NCBI RefSeq assembly: GCF_014168815.1
Contig: NZ_AP021972.1
Coordinates: 1,240,001-1,304,000, forward strand
From: Klebsiella sp. WP3-W18-ESBL-02
Lineage (GTDB): Bacteria; Pseudomonadota; Gammaproteobacteria; Enterobacterales; Enterobacteriaceae
Direction: 5' to 3'
DNA: 64,000 bases
Numbering within the stretch: position 1 is the first letter of the stretch; every line of letters begins with the position of its first letter. Both the position numbers and the translations under genes were made by a program. The notes under the pieces are model-generated. The model was not told the origin of the DNA. It saw only the letters and a program-made list of their open reading frames with translations, and did no database searches. Of the stretch, positions 1-7,240 are shown in pieces.

Positions 1-1
1 A

Positions 2-562
2 GTGATGAAGACCATTAACGCTGAACATAAAGATATCAATTTGTTGGTCAACGCGGCTGGCGTGTTCTTTCCGAAAGCGTTCACCGAACATGACATGTCT
101 GATTACGATAAGTATATGAGTATCAACCGCGCGACCTTCTTCATCACCCGCGATGTGGTGCGTAATATGGTTGACGGCGGTTTGAAAGGCTCCATCGTTA
201 ACATCGGCTCTATGTGGGCGCAGCAGGCTATCGGTGCTACCCCGTCTTCAGCCTACTCTATGGCGAAAGCGGGCCTGCATGCGTTGACTAAAAACCTGGC
301 CATTGAGCTGGGAGGGAAAGGCATCCGCGTCAATGCCGTCTCTCCGGCGGTTGTTCACACGCCAATTTATGAAGGTTTTATTGCGAAAGCTGACGTGAAG
401 AATGTGATGAATAGCTTCGACAGCTTCCACCCGATTGGCCGCGTGGGAACGCCGGAGGATATTGCTGAAACTATTGCCTTCCTGCTCTCTGATAAGACTG
501 AGTGGGTCACCGGTGCTATCTGGGATATCGATGGCGGCGTGATGGCGGGTCGTAACGCCTGA
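2..562 (+). CDS. SDR-family oxidoreductase, 5' end outside the window
   Basis: This is the C-terminal 186 residues of a classical short-chain dehydrogenase/reductase, an NAD(P)-dependent oxidoreductase family. The visible part shows an NAAG motif near residue 17, the conserved serine in NIGSM, and the catalytic Tyr and Lys in SSAYSMAKAG, followed by the GIRVNAVSPA strand and a C-terminal WVTGAIWDIDGG segment typical of the family. The N-terminal glycine-rich cofactor loop is missing, so the true start lies upstream of base 1. The substrate cannot be deduced. It lies outside the island repeat and is probably part of the flanking chromosome or of an adjacent accessory block. Confidence 0.85.
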   Translation: MMKTINAEHKDINLLVNAAGVFFPKAFTEHDMSDYDKYMSINRATFFITRDVVRNMVDGGLKGSIVNIGSMWAQQAIGATPSSAYSMAKAGLHALTKNLAIELGGKGIRVNAVSPAVVHTPIYEGFIAKADVKNVMNSFDSFHPIGRVGTPEDIAETIAFLLSDKTEWVTGAIWDIDGGVMAGRNA

Positions 563-777
563 TGACCATGCTGCAGGCGGCGCTGGAGTTATTAAGCAAA
601 TGCAGGCTGTGCGCGATGGGCAGGTGACTGACGCGCACAGGAGCGCATTGCTGGTGAAAAGGCGGTGATGCGCGCTTGGTCTGGCTCCCTTTTATCATGG
701 GTGCACGTTCGGTAGACCGCTGCATTGCGGGTACCGATTTTATGGGCTTCTGGCGGGTTATTCCTGGAAGCGACAGA
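563..777. other. Flank between SDR gene and island end; no gene seen
   Basis: This 215-bp stretch separates the SDR stop codon from the island-end repeat. A short open frame overlaps the SDR stop (ATGACC...) but closes after about 21 codons, and a second frame gives about 30 codons without a start. I recognise neither and see no convincing terminator or promoter. Confidence 0.4.
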
Positions 778-865
778 CACAAAAAAGCCCGCAGGGCTTG
801 CGCCGTGCGGGCTCTTAGGACTTCATCGGATGACTCTGGTAATCACCGATGGAGAATTTTGGTGG
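778..865. repeat. Island-end direct repeat, left copy (att site)
   Basis: This 88-bp sequence is identical to 31544-31631. It contains the ssrA terminator hairpin and ends with TGGTGG, the complement of the last bases of tmRNA including CCA. Beyond base 865 the similarity to ssrA breaks down (GCTGGCGGAGT against AGCTGGCGGGAGT), so this copy carries no functional tmRNA. Confidence 0.93.
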
Positions 866-936
866 GCTGGCGGAGTCTGAATTGGTGCTGTAATTAATTG
901 AAATAAATTAGCTAACTTCTAATTCAACTTTTCTTT

Positions 937-956
937 GGTGCCTATATAGGTGCCTA
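937..956. promoter_or_regulatory. Paired integrase arm-type sites, left end
   Basis: Two direct GGTGCCTA octamers begin at 937 and 949 (12-bp spacing). The same octamer pair with the same spacing occurs next to the integrase at 31472 and 31484. This shared arrangement near both island ends is what is expected of arm-binding sites for a P4-type integrase. Confidence 0.7.
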
Positions 957-1019
957 AAAATTTTTTCACCCCTTTTTGCTCAGTAAAGAGGTGGGTTGCG
1001 GAAAGAAAACTGACACTAC

Positions 1020-1340
1020 TTAAGTTCTCATTTCCCTCATAGCCCGTCTGGCTTTTAGAATGTCTACAGCAGTAATAAAAGGCGACTGTTCTTGCCAGCT
1101 AAACCCCTTACGATCGATGCGAACCAGTTCGTATTTTTCCACCAGAAAATTAACGGCATCGGCTAAAGAGATACCGGCATCGATATGTTCCTTAATCACA
1201 GTTTCATCACTGAATGGCGTGTCATTCAGTGTCAGGCCATAGTGCTGTTCCAGCAAACGTGTCAGTAACATTTGCCAGACAGCCACGGGTGACAGGCAGT
1301 GCTTCACCGCCCGCTGAGTTGTTGCAGGTAAAGTTTTCAT
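1020..1340 (-). CDS. cbtA: CbtA/YpjF-family toxin of a type IV toxin-antitoxin pair
   Basis: This 106-residue protein starts at MKTLPATTQ and is read as a member of the CbtA/YkfI/YpjF family, whose members block cell division by acting on FtsZ and MreB. The family pattern is visible: an N-terminal MKTLP segment, LLEQHYGLTLNDTPFSDE, GISLADAVNFLVEKYELVRID and a C-terminal region ending in DILKARRA. A longer in-frame reading to 1403 would overlap the antitoxin gene, so the inner ATG at 1340 was chosen. It lies 20 bp downstream of the antitoxin gene, as in CP4-57 (yfjZ-ypjF). Confidence 0.9.
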   Translation of the reverse strand: MKTLPATTQRAVKHCLSPVAVWQMLLTRLLEQHYGLTLNDTPFSDETVIKEHIDAGISLADAVNFLVEKYELVRIDRKGFSWQEQSPFITAVDILKARRAMREMRT

Positions 1341-1360
1341 ATTTGCTCTCGTGAAGGTAA

Positions 1361-1678
1361 TTAACGCTGAGTGAGGTAAATGGCGATGTATATGTAGCCG
1401 CAACTGCCAAGGGTGTCGGCTTCGCAGGTAAAACCGTTGTGATACAGGGTGACGCAGTGGGCATGATGGGGGCTGAGTTCACCGGTGGTCAGCATCGATT
1501 CCATCTGGCGGATAAAGTGCGGGAATGTTTCATCCAGCTTCTGGCATTCGGCGTCACTGAACTTACCGGTGATACTGGCCCGGTCAGCTAGGTAGTGCAG
1601 CCGGTTGCCCTCCTGCACCAGACGTGTTCCCAGGCGCGGCGTGATATCGCGCTGCAAGCCCCAAGTGATGTTGCTCAT
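1361..1678 (-). CDS. cbeA: CbeA/YfjZ-family antitoxin
   Basis: This 105-residue protein begins MSNITWGLQRDITPRLG, the characteristic start of the YeeU/YfjZ/CbeA family. Known members antagonise CbtA by bundling the cytoskeletal targets FtsZ and MreB rather than binding the toxin. It ends in the typical SCGYIYIAIY segment. It is immediately upstream of the toxin gene and probably cotranscribed with it and with the DUF987 gene. Confidence 0.9.
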   Translation of the reverse strand: MSNITWGLQRDITPRLGTRLVQEGNRLHYLADRASITGKFSDAECQKLDETFPHFIRQMESMLTTGELSPHHAHCVTLYHNGFTCEADTLGSCGYIYIAIYLTQR

Positions 1679-1696
1679 TACAGTTCTCCACTATTG

Positions 1697-1918
1697 TCAG
1701 TTTAGGGTGATGCTCATCAGGCAGGCATAAGGCCCGTTGCGGTCCTGGCGGCGTTCGGCGTACACAGCCAGGACTCCTGTGATATCCGGAACGTCCCTGC
1801 CGGTGTAATGGCAGACGCTACCGTGCCACTGATATTTTCCGGTGCAGTAGCGAAAGATTCGGGACTCAGGATGCTGGCGGTATATCGTCATTGCCCGGCG
1901 TTTACTGATAATTTTCAT
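1697..1918 (-). CDS. ypjJ: DUF987 family protein (YpjJ-like)
   Basis: This small 73-residue protein starts MKIISKRRAM. It belongs to the DUF987 family found only in yfjY-ypjJ-yfjZ type clusters of prophage-like islands. An upstream in-frame ATG at 1930 would overlap the end of the radC-like gene; the start at 1918 matches family proteins. Its function is unknown. It sits between the RadC-like gene and the antitoxin gene with spacings of 8 and 18 bp, so it is likely in the same transcript. Confidence 0.82.
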   Translation of the reverse strand: MKIISKRRAMTIYRQHPESRIFRYCTGKYQWHGSVCHYTGRDVPDITGVLAVYAERRQDRNGPYACLMSITLN

Positions 1919-1926
1919 GTCATACC

Positions 1927-2403
1927 TCACAGCAGACCGTGTTCTGCGAACGAATAGATTTGCCTGCCGCCGACAATCAAGTGGTCAGGGACGCGGATAT
2001 CCACCAGCTGAAGCACCTGCACCAGTCGCTGCGTGAGGGTTTTGTCAGCCTGGCTGGGTGTTGTCTCACCAGAGGGATGGTTGTGCGCGAGTATCACCGC
2101 CGCCGCGTTGAAGTATAGGGCACGTTTTACCACTTCCCGGGGATGCACCTCGGTACGGTTAATCGTGCCTGTGAAGAGCGTCTCATGGGCAATCAACTGA
2201 TTCTGGTTGTCCAGATACAACACACGGAACTCTTCCCGCTCAAGCGCGGCCATATGCAGTCGCAGCCATTCACGTACGGCGTGGGTAGAGGTGAAGGCCA
2301 CGCCGGGCTCATGCAGGTGGCGGTCCAGAGCCCTGAGCGCCCGCTGAATGAGACGCCGGTCCTGTGGCGTCATCTCGCCGGGTAAAAAGGAAAGCTGTTT
2401 CAT
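1927..2403 (-). CDS. yfjY: RadC-family JAB1/MPN metalloprotein (YfjY-like)
   Basis: This 158-residue protein has the RadC/JAB1 fold. The metal-binding signature HNHPSG followed by a downstream Asp (TPSQAD) is present, as is the C-terminal VPDHLIVGG...SFAEHGLL typical of RadC proteins. The longer helix-hairpin-helix N-terminus of chromosomal RadC is absent, as in other island copies (YeeS, YkfG, YfjY). RadC itself was misassigned to DNA repair; the biological role of the island versions is not established. Confidence 0.9.
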   Translation of the reverse strand: MKQLSFLPGEMTPQDRRLIQRALRALDRHLHEPGVAFTSTHAVREWLRLHMAALEREEFRVLYLDNQNQLIAHETLFTGTINRTEVHPREVVKRALYFNAAAVILAHNHPSGETTPSQADKTLTQRLVQVLQLVDIRVPDHLIVGGRQIYSFAEHGLL

Positions 2404-2418
2404 CTGTTGCTCCTTCGG

Positions 2419-2877
2419 TCAGTCGATAATGCGCAGAATGGCGTGGGCCTCTGGATGCTGCAGGGCGTAGTCCCGCAGGCGGTAATAGTGTTCAGTCATG
2501 GCATCGCATTGGGTGCGACAGGCGTGATGGCTGTACGCAATCAGGCAGACAGCAATACCTGCGGCTTCTGCACTCATTTGGGCATCGTTGCCGTTCAGGC
2601 AATTAAACAGACGCCATATCTCATCATTGTCAGACTCGGGAGCCATAAACGCCCCGCCATTGCTGAGGGTGTAAAAGGACCAGATACCACCGCTGTAGGT
2701 CGAACAGAAGCGATCCATCCAGGCGAAAATACGGGGTTCCAGCGTTATCCACTGCGGGATAGCGCCAAAGTGCAGTGGCCAGAAGTTGATACGCTGTTCG
2801 TCGGGTACCAGCGTGGCACTGAGGGTGAACTGCGGTTCGTTAGCGGGAACAAACTCGTGCTGTGTCTGTGTTGTCAT
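2419..2877 (-). CDS. yfjX: ArdB/KlcA-family antirestriction protein (YfjX-like)
   Basis: This 152-residue protein is read as a member of the ArdB/KlcA family, known on plasmids and islands for relieving type I restriction without binding the enzyme directly. Characteristic segments are INFWPLHFG near the N-terminus, the MDRFCSTYSGGIWSFY region and the NGGAFMAP motif. It is preceded by GGAGAAACC as a ribosome binding site and by a terminator-like hairpin. Its presence on an island that also carries a type III restriction locus is notable; ArdB is known against type I enzymes and I do not claim activity on type III. Confidence 0.9.
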   Translation of the reverse strand: MTTQTQHEFVPANEPQFTLSATLVPDEQRINFWPLHFGAIPQWITLEPRIFAWMDRFCSTYSGGIWSFYTLSNGGAFMAPESDNDEIWRLFNCLNGNDAQMSAEAAGIAVCLIAYSHHACRTQCDAMTEHYYRLRDYALQHPEAHAILRIID

Positions 2878-2892
2878 AGGGTTTCTCCGTCA

Positions 2893-2921
2893 ATAAAAAA
2901 CGCCAGCGGCGATGGCTGGCG
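2893..2921 (-). terminator. Terminator-like hairpin upstream of yfjX
   Basis: On the minus strand CGCCAGC (2921-2915) pairs with GCTGGCG (2907-2901) over a 7-nt loop and is followed by six T residues. It ends only about 16 bp before the yfjX start codon. Confidence 0.65.
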
Positions 2922-2960
2922 TATGAGGTGGGGTAATCAGGGTCTGAAAAATGACTGCAG

Positions 2961-3200
2961 TCAGTCGGTGGATAATGCTCTGCAAATGCCATCCTGCCCG
3001 ATATACCGGTTGAGGGCCGTACCGGCATCCGGTTCAAAGTTCCACGCCCGCCAGACCATCCGGCCTTCGGGGTCGCGAACCACCAGACGGAAGTGACTGT
3101 CCTGGTCGTCTTCAATGGCGATGTTGTGATATCGGCGGGTAATCGCTTCGGCCTGCTGTCGGATGAAAGGTCCCGGTGGTAACCATTTAGGTTCAGACAT
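2961..3200 (-). CDS. DUF905 family protein
   Basis: This 79-residue protein contains the conserved DUF905 pattern: LPPGPFIRQQAEAITRRY, then IAIEDDQDSHFRLVVRD, GRMVWRAWNFEPDAG and LNRYI. The family occurs almost only in conjugative plasmids and CP4-like islands, usually near antirestriction and radC-like genes. No function is known. No membrane segment or signal peptide is visible. Confidence 0.82.
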   Translation of the reverse strand: MSEPKWLPPGPFIRQQAEAITRRYHNIAIEDDQDSHFRLVVRDPEGRMVWRAWNFEPDAGTALNRYIGQDGICRALSTD

Positions 3201-3223
3201 TCGGTGTACCTTAAAAGCAAAAT

Positions 3224-3247
3224 CCCCTGTCGCAAAAGCGACAGGGG
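3224..3247 (-). terminator. Perfect 10-bp hairpin upstream of the DUF905 gene
   Basis: CCCCTGTCGC and GCGACAGGGG enclose an AAAA loop (TTTT on the minus strand) and are followed, on the minus strand, by ATTTTGCTTTT. It lies between the Ivy-like gene and the DUF905 gene, 24 bp before the start codon of the latter. Confidence 0.6.
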
Positions 3248-3299
3248 ACTGAAAGAGAGGAAGGAAAAATAGGGTATGTTTCGTGTCGTAACGATAACA

Positions 3300-4208
3300 C
3301 TACTGCTTAGCAGCTTGTTTTGCTTTTTCCCAGGATGGTCGGTTCGGGCCGGAAAACTCTTTCATGTCTGACCAGTAACCGATAGGGTACTGGATAACAG
3401 TTTCATCACCGACGCCGATGTCAACAGACAGATATTGACCACCTTTAATGGAGCCTTTGCGCACCCAGGCATTTGGACTACAGGTTCCAGTATCTCGCTG
3501 TTGCCAGGAACGGTCATCCTTGTCAATGATGTAAAAATCACCTAATGAACACCCACTTGCAGATTTGTGATTTAACACGGCGGCCACGTGTTTGGTATTA
3601 CCAACAATCACACAACTGTTATGTTTACCGCCGCACATGTTCCACAGAGTGTCACCGTTACCCCCGGTAAATTCCCAGATGGTATTCGCTGGTGGTGCAT
3701 CATTGGACGTGGTAGTGGCGGTTGGCGTGTGTGTTGGTTCCGCAGTCCCATTGACTAATGCACGTAAAACTTTCAACTCACCATCACTTGGGGTGTTAAC
3801 CCACTGCCCATCTTTACCGTTGCTGTAGAAGCCCACGAAGTTATTGAGGTCAGGCTGGTACAAGAATGTCAGATTGTGGTTACCACAGTTACCGTCTTCA
3901 CACATAAAACCTTTCAGGTAGACTTTACCGTCAATTTTTACTGGTTCCATCGGACCCGCTGGACCATTCATCTCGTCGAGCATCGCCGGTAAACCATTCT
4001 GATTCATGGTCTCATCAAACGACTTTTTGTACGCTGGGTCGGTTTTGTACAGGTCGAAAGGATATGGGCAGGTATTGTTTTCTGACTGACAGTTCTTGGC
4101 TTCTACCGCCGTTTTTGCGGTTGCCTGGACTACAGTCGGGGCCATCAGTGCCACAGACAATGCCAACCAACTCCATTTCACATTTGCAGAGAAAGATTTT
4201 CTTTTCAT
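3300..4208 (-). CDS. Secreted protein with N-terminal Ivy (lysozyme inhibitor)-like domain
   Basis: This is a 302-residue protein with a clear Sec signal peptide (MKRKSFSANVKWSWL, hydrophobic core, cleavage probably after VVQA near residue 29). Residues about 48-150 resemble the Ivy family of periplasmic lysozyme inhibitors: DPAYKKSFDETM, the LPAMLDEMNGPAGPMEPV linker, VYLKGFMCEDGNCGNHNL with the paired cysteines, and VGFYS. A Thr/Pro-rich linker (about 155-172) leads to a second, cysteine-containing domain (about 173-300) that I do not recognise. Ivy proteins are usually about 130-160 residues, so the fusion is unusual. It is preceded by AAGGAG. The assignment rests on motif reading only. 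Confidence 0.65.
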   Translation of the reverse strand: MKRKSFSANVKWSWLALSVALMAPTVVQATAKTAVEAKNCQSENNTCPYPFDLYKTDPAYKKSFDETMNQNGLPAMLDEMNGPAGPMEPVKIDGKVYLKGFMCEDGNCGNHNLTFLYQPDLNNFVGFYSNGKDGQWVNTPSDGELKVLRALVNGTAEPTHTPTATTTSNDAPPANTIWEFTGGNGDTLWNMCGGKHNSCVIVGNTKHVAAVLNHKSASGCSLGDFYIIDKDDRSWQQRDTGTCSPNAWVRKGSIKGGQYLSVDIGVGDETVIQYPIGYWSDMKEFSGPNRPSWEKAKQAAKQ

Positions 4209-4219
4209 TATAAGACTCC

Positions 4220-4444
4220 TTATAAAACCCCTGATGCGTCAGGGGCTGTGGGCGTATGCTCGCGTATGGCGCTCTGAAGTAGCACCGAAGCTAGTGGGGT
4301 GGCGGAGACCGGTTGCCACTCCGTCATTCCCTGTCGCCAAACCAGAGTGGCGGCAGTCAGTTCACCGTGAACAATCAGGCCGGTGATGTCGTCTTCGGTC
4401 ACATTGTCGTGACGTACGCCATTTATCTCGTAATACCATATCAT
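4220..4444 (-). CDS. GYF_2/DUF4339-like small protein
   Basis: This 74-residue protein opens with MIWYYEINGVRH, followed by LIVHGELTAATLVWRQGMTEWQPV. That is the pattern of the GYF_2 (DUF4339) domain: paired aromatics, then L-x-x-x-G-x-I/L, T-x-V-W and G-M-x-x-W. Such domains are usually peptide-binding adaptors fused to membrane proteins; here it stands alone. The end of the reading frame lies 11 bp upstream of the Ivy-like gene and overlaps its hairpin, so the two are probably cotranscribed. Confidence 0.7.
   Translation of the reverse strand: MIWYYEINGVRHDNVTEDDITGLIVHGELTAATLVWRQGMTEWQPVSATPLASVLLQSAIREHTPTAPDASGVL
4228..4245 (-). terminator. 7-bp hairpin upstream of the Ivy-like gene
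   Basis: CCCCTGA and TCAGGGG pair around TGCG. On the minus strand the stem is followed by TTTTATAAGGAG, so a short T-run merges with the ribosome binding site of the Ivy-like gene. The stem overlaps the last codons of the GYF_2 gene. Confidence 0.55.
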
Positions 4445-4481
4445 TGTTTTTCCTTGTTAACAGAGGTCATTAAACCAAAGC

Positions 4482-5177
4482 TCATCCCGATCCCCCGTTA
4501 TCGGCAGCCTGTGACAAAACTTCACGGATACAGCTGAAGTGAGGAAGTGCCCGGATAAAGCCTGCCTGAGTGGTTAACAGGCTGAGTCGTTTTCGAGGGG
4601 TAAAAGTGGTGTTCAGGATTGTCACTGCATGGATGGTCGCCAGAGGATGCACGGTTATATGCCCGTTAAGTTCACCGGTGAGGTACCAGCAGCCGTCGAG
4701 AAATATCAGACGGTACGGGGCCAGTCCGTCACAACGTTCACCGTCCGCGAGCAGCAATACACGCTGGCTGCCGGTGATGGCGCTGACCAGTCGATAAAAT
4801 ACCAGCGGGCTGGTGGTCGTTATCGGCTGTGGTGACTGCCACACCAGGCAAGGGGTTCCATCCGATGCCAGCAGTGCGCCCGCCAGACGCCGGTCCAGCC
4901 CCGGAAAGATATCGGCCAGCCCGGCCCGGTATGCAAAAGTCAGCACATCCAGTTCACCCTGCGGACCTGCACCGGTCCGCAGGCGATAGCATCCCTGATG
5001 ACATTCGAGGTCCAGGTACATCAGTCGTTCGCGAAAATCCCGGTACAGGGTACGGACCGACACATCAAACTCGGTCGCCAGTTTTTGCATCTCTAACGTT
5101 TCACCCGCCACAAGACGGCTGATAATCAGCGACAGTCTGACCGCCAGCCTGTCGTAGCGGCGCTCTGTCAGTGGCAT
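4482..5177 (-). CDS. yfjR: YfjR-like HTH/WYL transcriptional regulator
   Basis: This 231-residue protein has an N-terminal DeoR-type helix-turn-helix (about residues 5-60: LEMQKLATEFDVSVRTLYRDF) and a C-terminal WYL-type ligand-binding region (LAPYRLIFLDGCWYLTGEL). It corresponds in position and architecture to yfjR of CP4-57. WYL regulators in islands commonly repress neighbouring genes and respond to nucleic acid or nucleotide ligands. The upstream region 5178-5403 holds no other gene and may contain its promoter. Confidence 0.85.
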   Translation of the reverse strand: MPLTERRYDRLAVRLSLIISRLVAGETLEMQKLATEFDVSVRTLYRDFRERLMYLDLECHQGCYRLRTGAGPQGELDVLTFAYRAGLADIFPGLDRRLAGALLASDGTPCLVWQSPQPITTTSPLVFYRLVSAITGSQRVLLLADGERCDGLAPYRLIFLDGCWYLTGELNGHITVHPLATIHAVTILNTTFTPRKRLSLLTTQAGFIRALPHFSCIREVLSQAADNGGSG

Positions 5178-5403
5178 GGTGGTTCCTCCGTATTGTTAAC
5201 TGACTGAAAGAAATAAGATTCTAAAGGAGGGCGTTGACAGGATATGTCCACGGCGGGAACTATTTTGGGAAGTACATGAAGCCTGTGATTATCAAGCCTG
5301 CGCGGATTTCGGATGATTTAACCGGCAAGTTCTGTGCACCCGAAATGACAGGGTGTGTCATTTATTCACATTTTCATAACCATGCCAGAGGTAAAATGTG
5401 AAC

Positions 5404-6231
5404 TCACGCAGGCCGGAAACCACTGAGCATGGCTTCCGCCATCACCCACAGTGCCCGGTTAAGCTTCACATCACCGTCAATGCCGTGCACCGCACGGGTA
5501 TGCGTTCGTCCGCCTTTCGCACTCCGGCCACTGAGCCCGCCTTTAATCAGGTTCTCCTGAATACGCTGATACGTGGTCCACAAGTCGTTACTTTCATCCT
5601 GCCAGCGGCGCGGAGAAAGCACCTGTGACGGTGCAACCGGCTGGTGGTCTTCCCCGAAACGGTACGTCAGTGCAGCCTGTGCCAGCGCCTGTTGTGCAGG
5701 GGGCGACAGCATCAGCGACTGCATCGCATCACGCTTCTCTTCCACACGGTCAAAAATGCCCAGTACCTCATACGCGCCTTCAATTACCTGACTCACCACG
5801 TCCCCCTTGTGCGGCACCCGCACCTCGCCAAACGACTCACCACAGACGAGCCCGTTCTGACAAACTGCGCGAAATAGTCCCGGCAACATCTGGTACGAAC
5901 TGGTGCCATCATGTGAATTCAGCAAAATGATTTCCGGCACCTGCTTACCGGTAATCTGCCCCTCCCGACGAAGGCGCAGCATGTGTTTCGTATGTTCACG
6001 ACGACCCGGGTCACGTACCCGGGTCTGACAGGCAAAGAATGGCTGGAAGCCTTCTCGCTGTAAGCTGTCGAGCAGGGAGATGGTAGGTATATAGGTATAA
6101 CGCTCACTGCGGGATTCATGTTTGTCCTCGCTGAACACACTGGGCACCACGCGAAACAGCTCCTCACGGGTTAACGGGCGGTCGCGACGGATAAGGTTTG
6201 CTGCGCCAAAGCGCGAAGCCAGACGGGTCAT
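5404..6231 (-). CDS. yfjQ: DUF932 / YfjQ-YafZ family protein
   Basis: This 275-residue protein starts MTRLASRFGAANLIRRDRP and then REELFRVVPSVF, which matches the N-terminus of the YafZ/YfjQ (DUF932) family found on plasmids and CP4-like islands. A longer frame extends to 6348 but would run through the hairpin and overlap yfjP; GAGGAG 8 bp before the ATG at 6231 supports the shorter form. Family members share similarity with plasmid proteins of unknown function; some phage DUF932 proteins are called Gam-like or beta-like without proof. Confidence 0.85.
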   Translation of the reverse strand: MTRLASRFGAANLIRRDRPLTREELFRVVPSVFSEDKHESRSERYTYIPTISLLDSLQREGFQPFFACQTRVRDPGRREHTKHMLRLRREGQITGKQVPEIILLNSHDGTSSYQMLPGLFRAVCQNGLVCGESFGEVRVPHKGDVVSQVIEGAYEVLGIFDRVEEKRDAMQSLMLSPPAQQALAQAALTYRFGEDHQPVAPSQVLSPRRWQDESNDLWTTYQRIQENLIKGGLSGRSAKGGRTHTRAVHGIDGDVKLNRALWVMAEAMLSGFRPA

Positions 6232-6270
6232 AAGCAGACTCCTCATAATGGGAAAACAAATAAAAGAAAT

Positions 6271-6292
6271 CCCCGTCGCATCGGCGACAGGG
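6271..6292 (-). terminator. Hairpin between yfjP and yfjQ
   Basis: On the minus strand CCCTGTCGC (6292-6284) pairs with GCGACGGGG (6279-6271) around CGAT, with one G-U pair, followed by ATTTCTTTTATTTGTTTT. It ends about 40 bp before the yfjQ start. Confidence 0.55.
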
Positions 6293-6322
6293 TTAGGGAA
6301 ATAACAGGGATGGGTTAAATAC

Positions 6323-7186
6323 TCAGAAGAAGAAATCCCAGACGGCACGGGCCACTGACACCACGGTGGTGCGCACGGCCTGAATGACGGCCCGCACCGG
6401 GGCGGGTATCAGGGGAAAGGCACTGATGCTATCGAGTACAGCACCGACGGTTTCACCAAAATCGCTACGCGCCTGTTCCCGGACTACCGTCGTGCGAAAG
6501 GAAGGCTGGAGTTGCGACACCACCGGGCTGGTGGCCTCACGTGGCAGGCACTTAATCATTCGCTCGGCCATCACCCGCAGTCCCCACTGAAGACGGACCG
6601 ACACGGCACACACTGGATGTACGGGCTGGAACAGCTCATGCAGCAGACAGATTTTACGGCTGATATTCTGCTTCTGCTCTTTGGACAATGGCCCCCCACC
6701 GCTGGTGGGCTCGACCTTATCCGACTGGCTGATAACAAACAGCACCTTATGCCGGTATGCCTCCCCAATCACTTGATGATAAAAGTGTTCATCCACTGCC
6801 AGCGCCCGGTCATCGGCCTTAATCAGCCACAGCACCAGGTCAAGCCGGGGAAGCTGTTCGCGATACAGCGCAGCATATTCGTTATCGCGAGCGCCACTTT
6901 CGCCCACACCGGGCAGGTCCACCAGCGTCATATGGCGGTCGCCAACCAGCAGACGAAAGCGTAAAGGTTCACGGGTGCAGGCCGCCACATCGCTGACCGG
7001 CGATACTTCGCCGACAAACAAGGCATTGCAAAGGCTACTCTTTCCCGCGCCGGTTTTACCCAGAATGCCGATCACTGGCTCGTAGTCGGTTAACTGGTTT
7101 ATTTGCTGCAGAATCCGCTCTGATGCCCACTGTGGCAGACCAGAAAGCGATTGGTGAAACGACTTCAAACCTTCAGAATTGTTCAT
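6323..7186 (-). CDS. yfjP: YfjP-like 50S ribosome-type GTPase of CP4 islands
   Basis: This 287-residue protein is a P-loop GTPase. G1 is GKTGAGKS (43-50), G3 is DLPGVG, and G4 is SQSDKVEP. The N-terminal Ser/Leu-rich stretch and the hydrophobic C-terminus (VSVARAVWDFFF) match YfjP/YeeP/YkfA, the TrmE/Era-like GTPases of E. coli prophage islands. The function of this group is unknown; the hydrophobic tail suggests membrane association. It is preceded by GAGGAG and a terminator-like hairpin and begins the leftward backbone gene block. Confidence 0.88.
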   Translation of the reverse strand: MNNSEGLKSFHQSLSGLPQWASERILQQINQLTDYEPVIGILGKTGAGKSSLCNALFVGEVSPVSDVAACTREPLRFRLLVGDRHMTLVDLPGVGESGARDNEYAALYREQLPRLDLVLWLIKADDRALAVDEHFYHQVIGEAYRHKVLFVISQSDKVEPTSGGGPLSKEQKQNISRKICLLHELFQPVHPVCAVSVRLQWGLRVMAERMIKCLPREATSPVVSQLQPSFRTTVVREQARSDFGETVGAVLDSISAFPLIPAPVRAVIQAVRTTVVSVARAVWDFFF

Positions 7187-7214
7187 TACTACTCCTCTGA
7201 AAAATAATACAAAA

Positions 7215-7240
7215 ACGGCAGAATCGTGAGATTCTGCCGT
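7215..7240 (-). terminator. Perfect 11-bp terminator hairpin upstream of yfjP
   Basis: ACGGCAGAATC and GATTCTGCCGT enclose a 4-nt loop. On the minus strand the stem is followed by TTTTTGTATTATTTTT. It ends about 28 bp before the yfjP start codon, and no gene is visible on the minus strand between it and the IS5 copy. Confidence 0.75.

Noticed and set aside
778..865. A second, partial tmRNA gene at the left island end
   Set aside because: Only 6 bp of ssrA are present; the following sequence resembles ssrA poorly and cannot form the tRNA-like domain.
2407..3096. 229-codon plus-strand frame across yfjX
   Set aside because: It is antisense to yfjX and the DUF905 gene, both of which match known families.
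3300..4208. Signal-peptide protein as a toxin or effector
   Set aside because: The Ivy-like motif in the N-terminal domain explains the secretion signal better, and no toxin motif is visible in the C-terminal domain.
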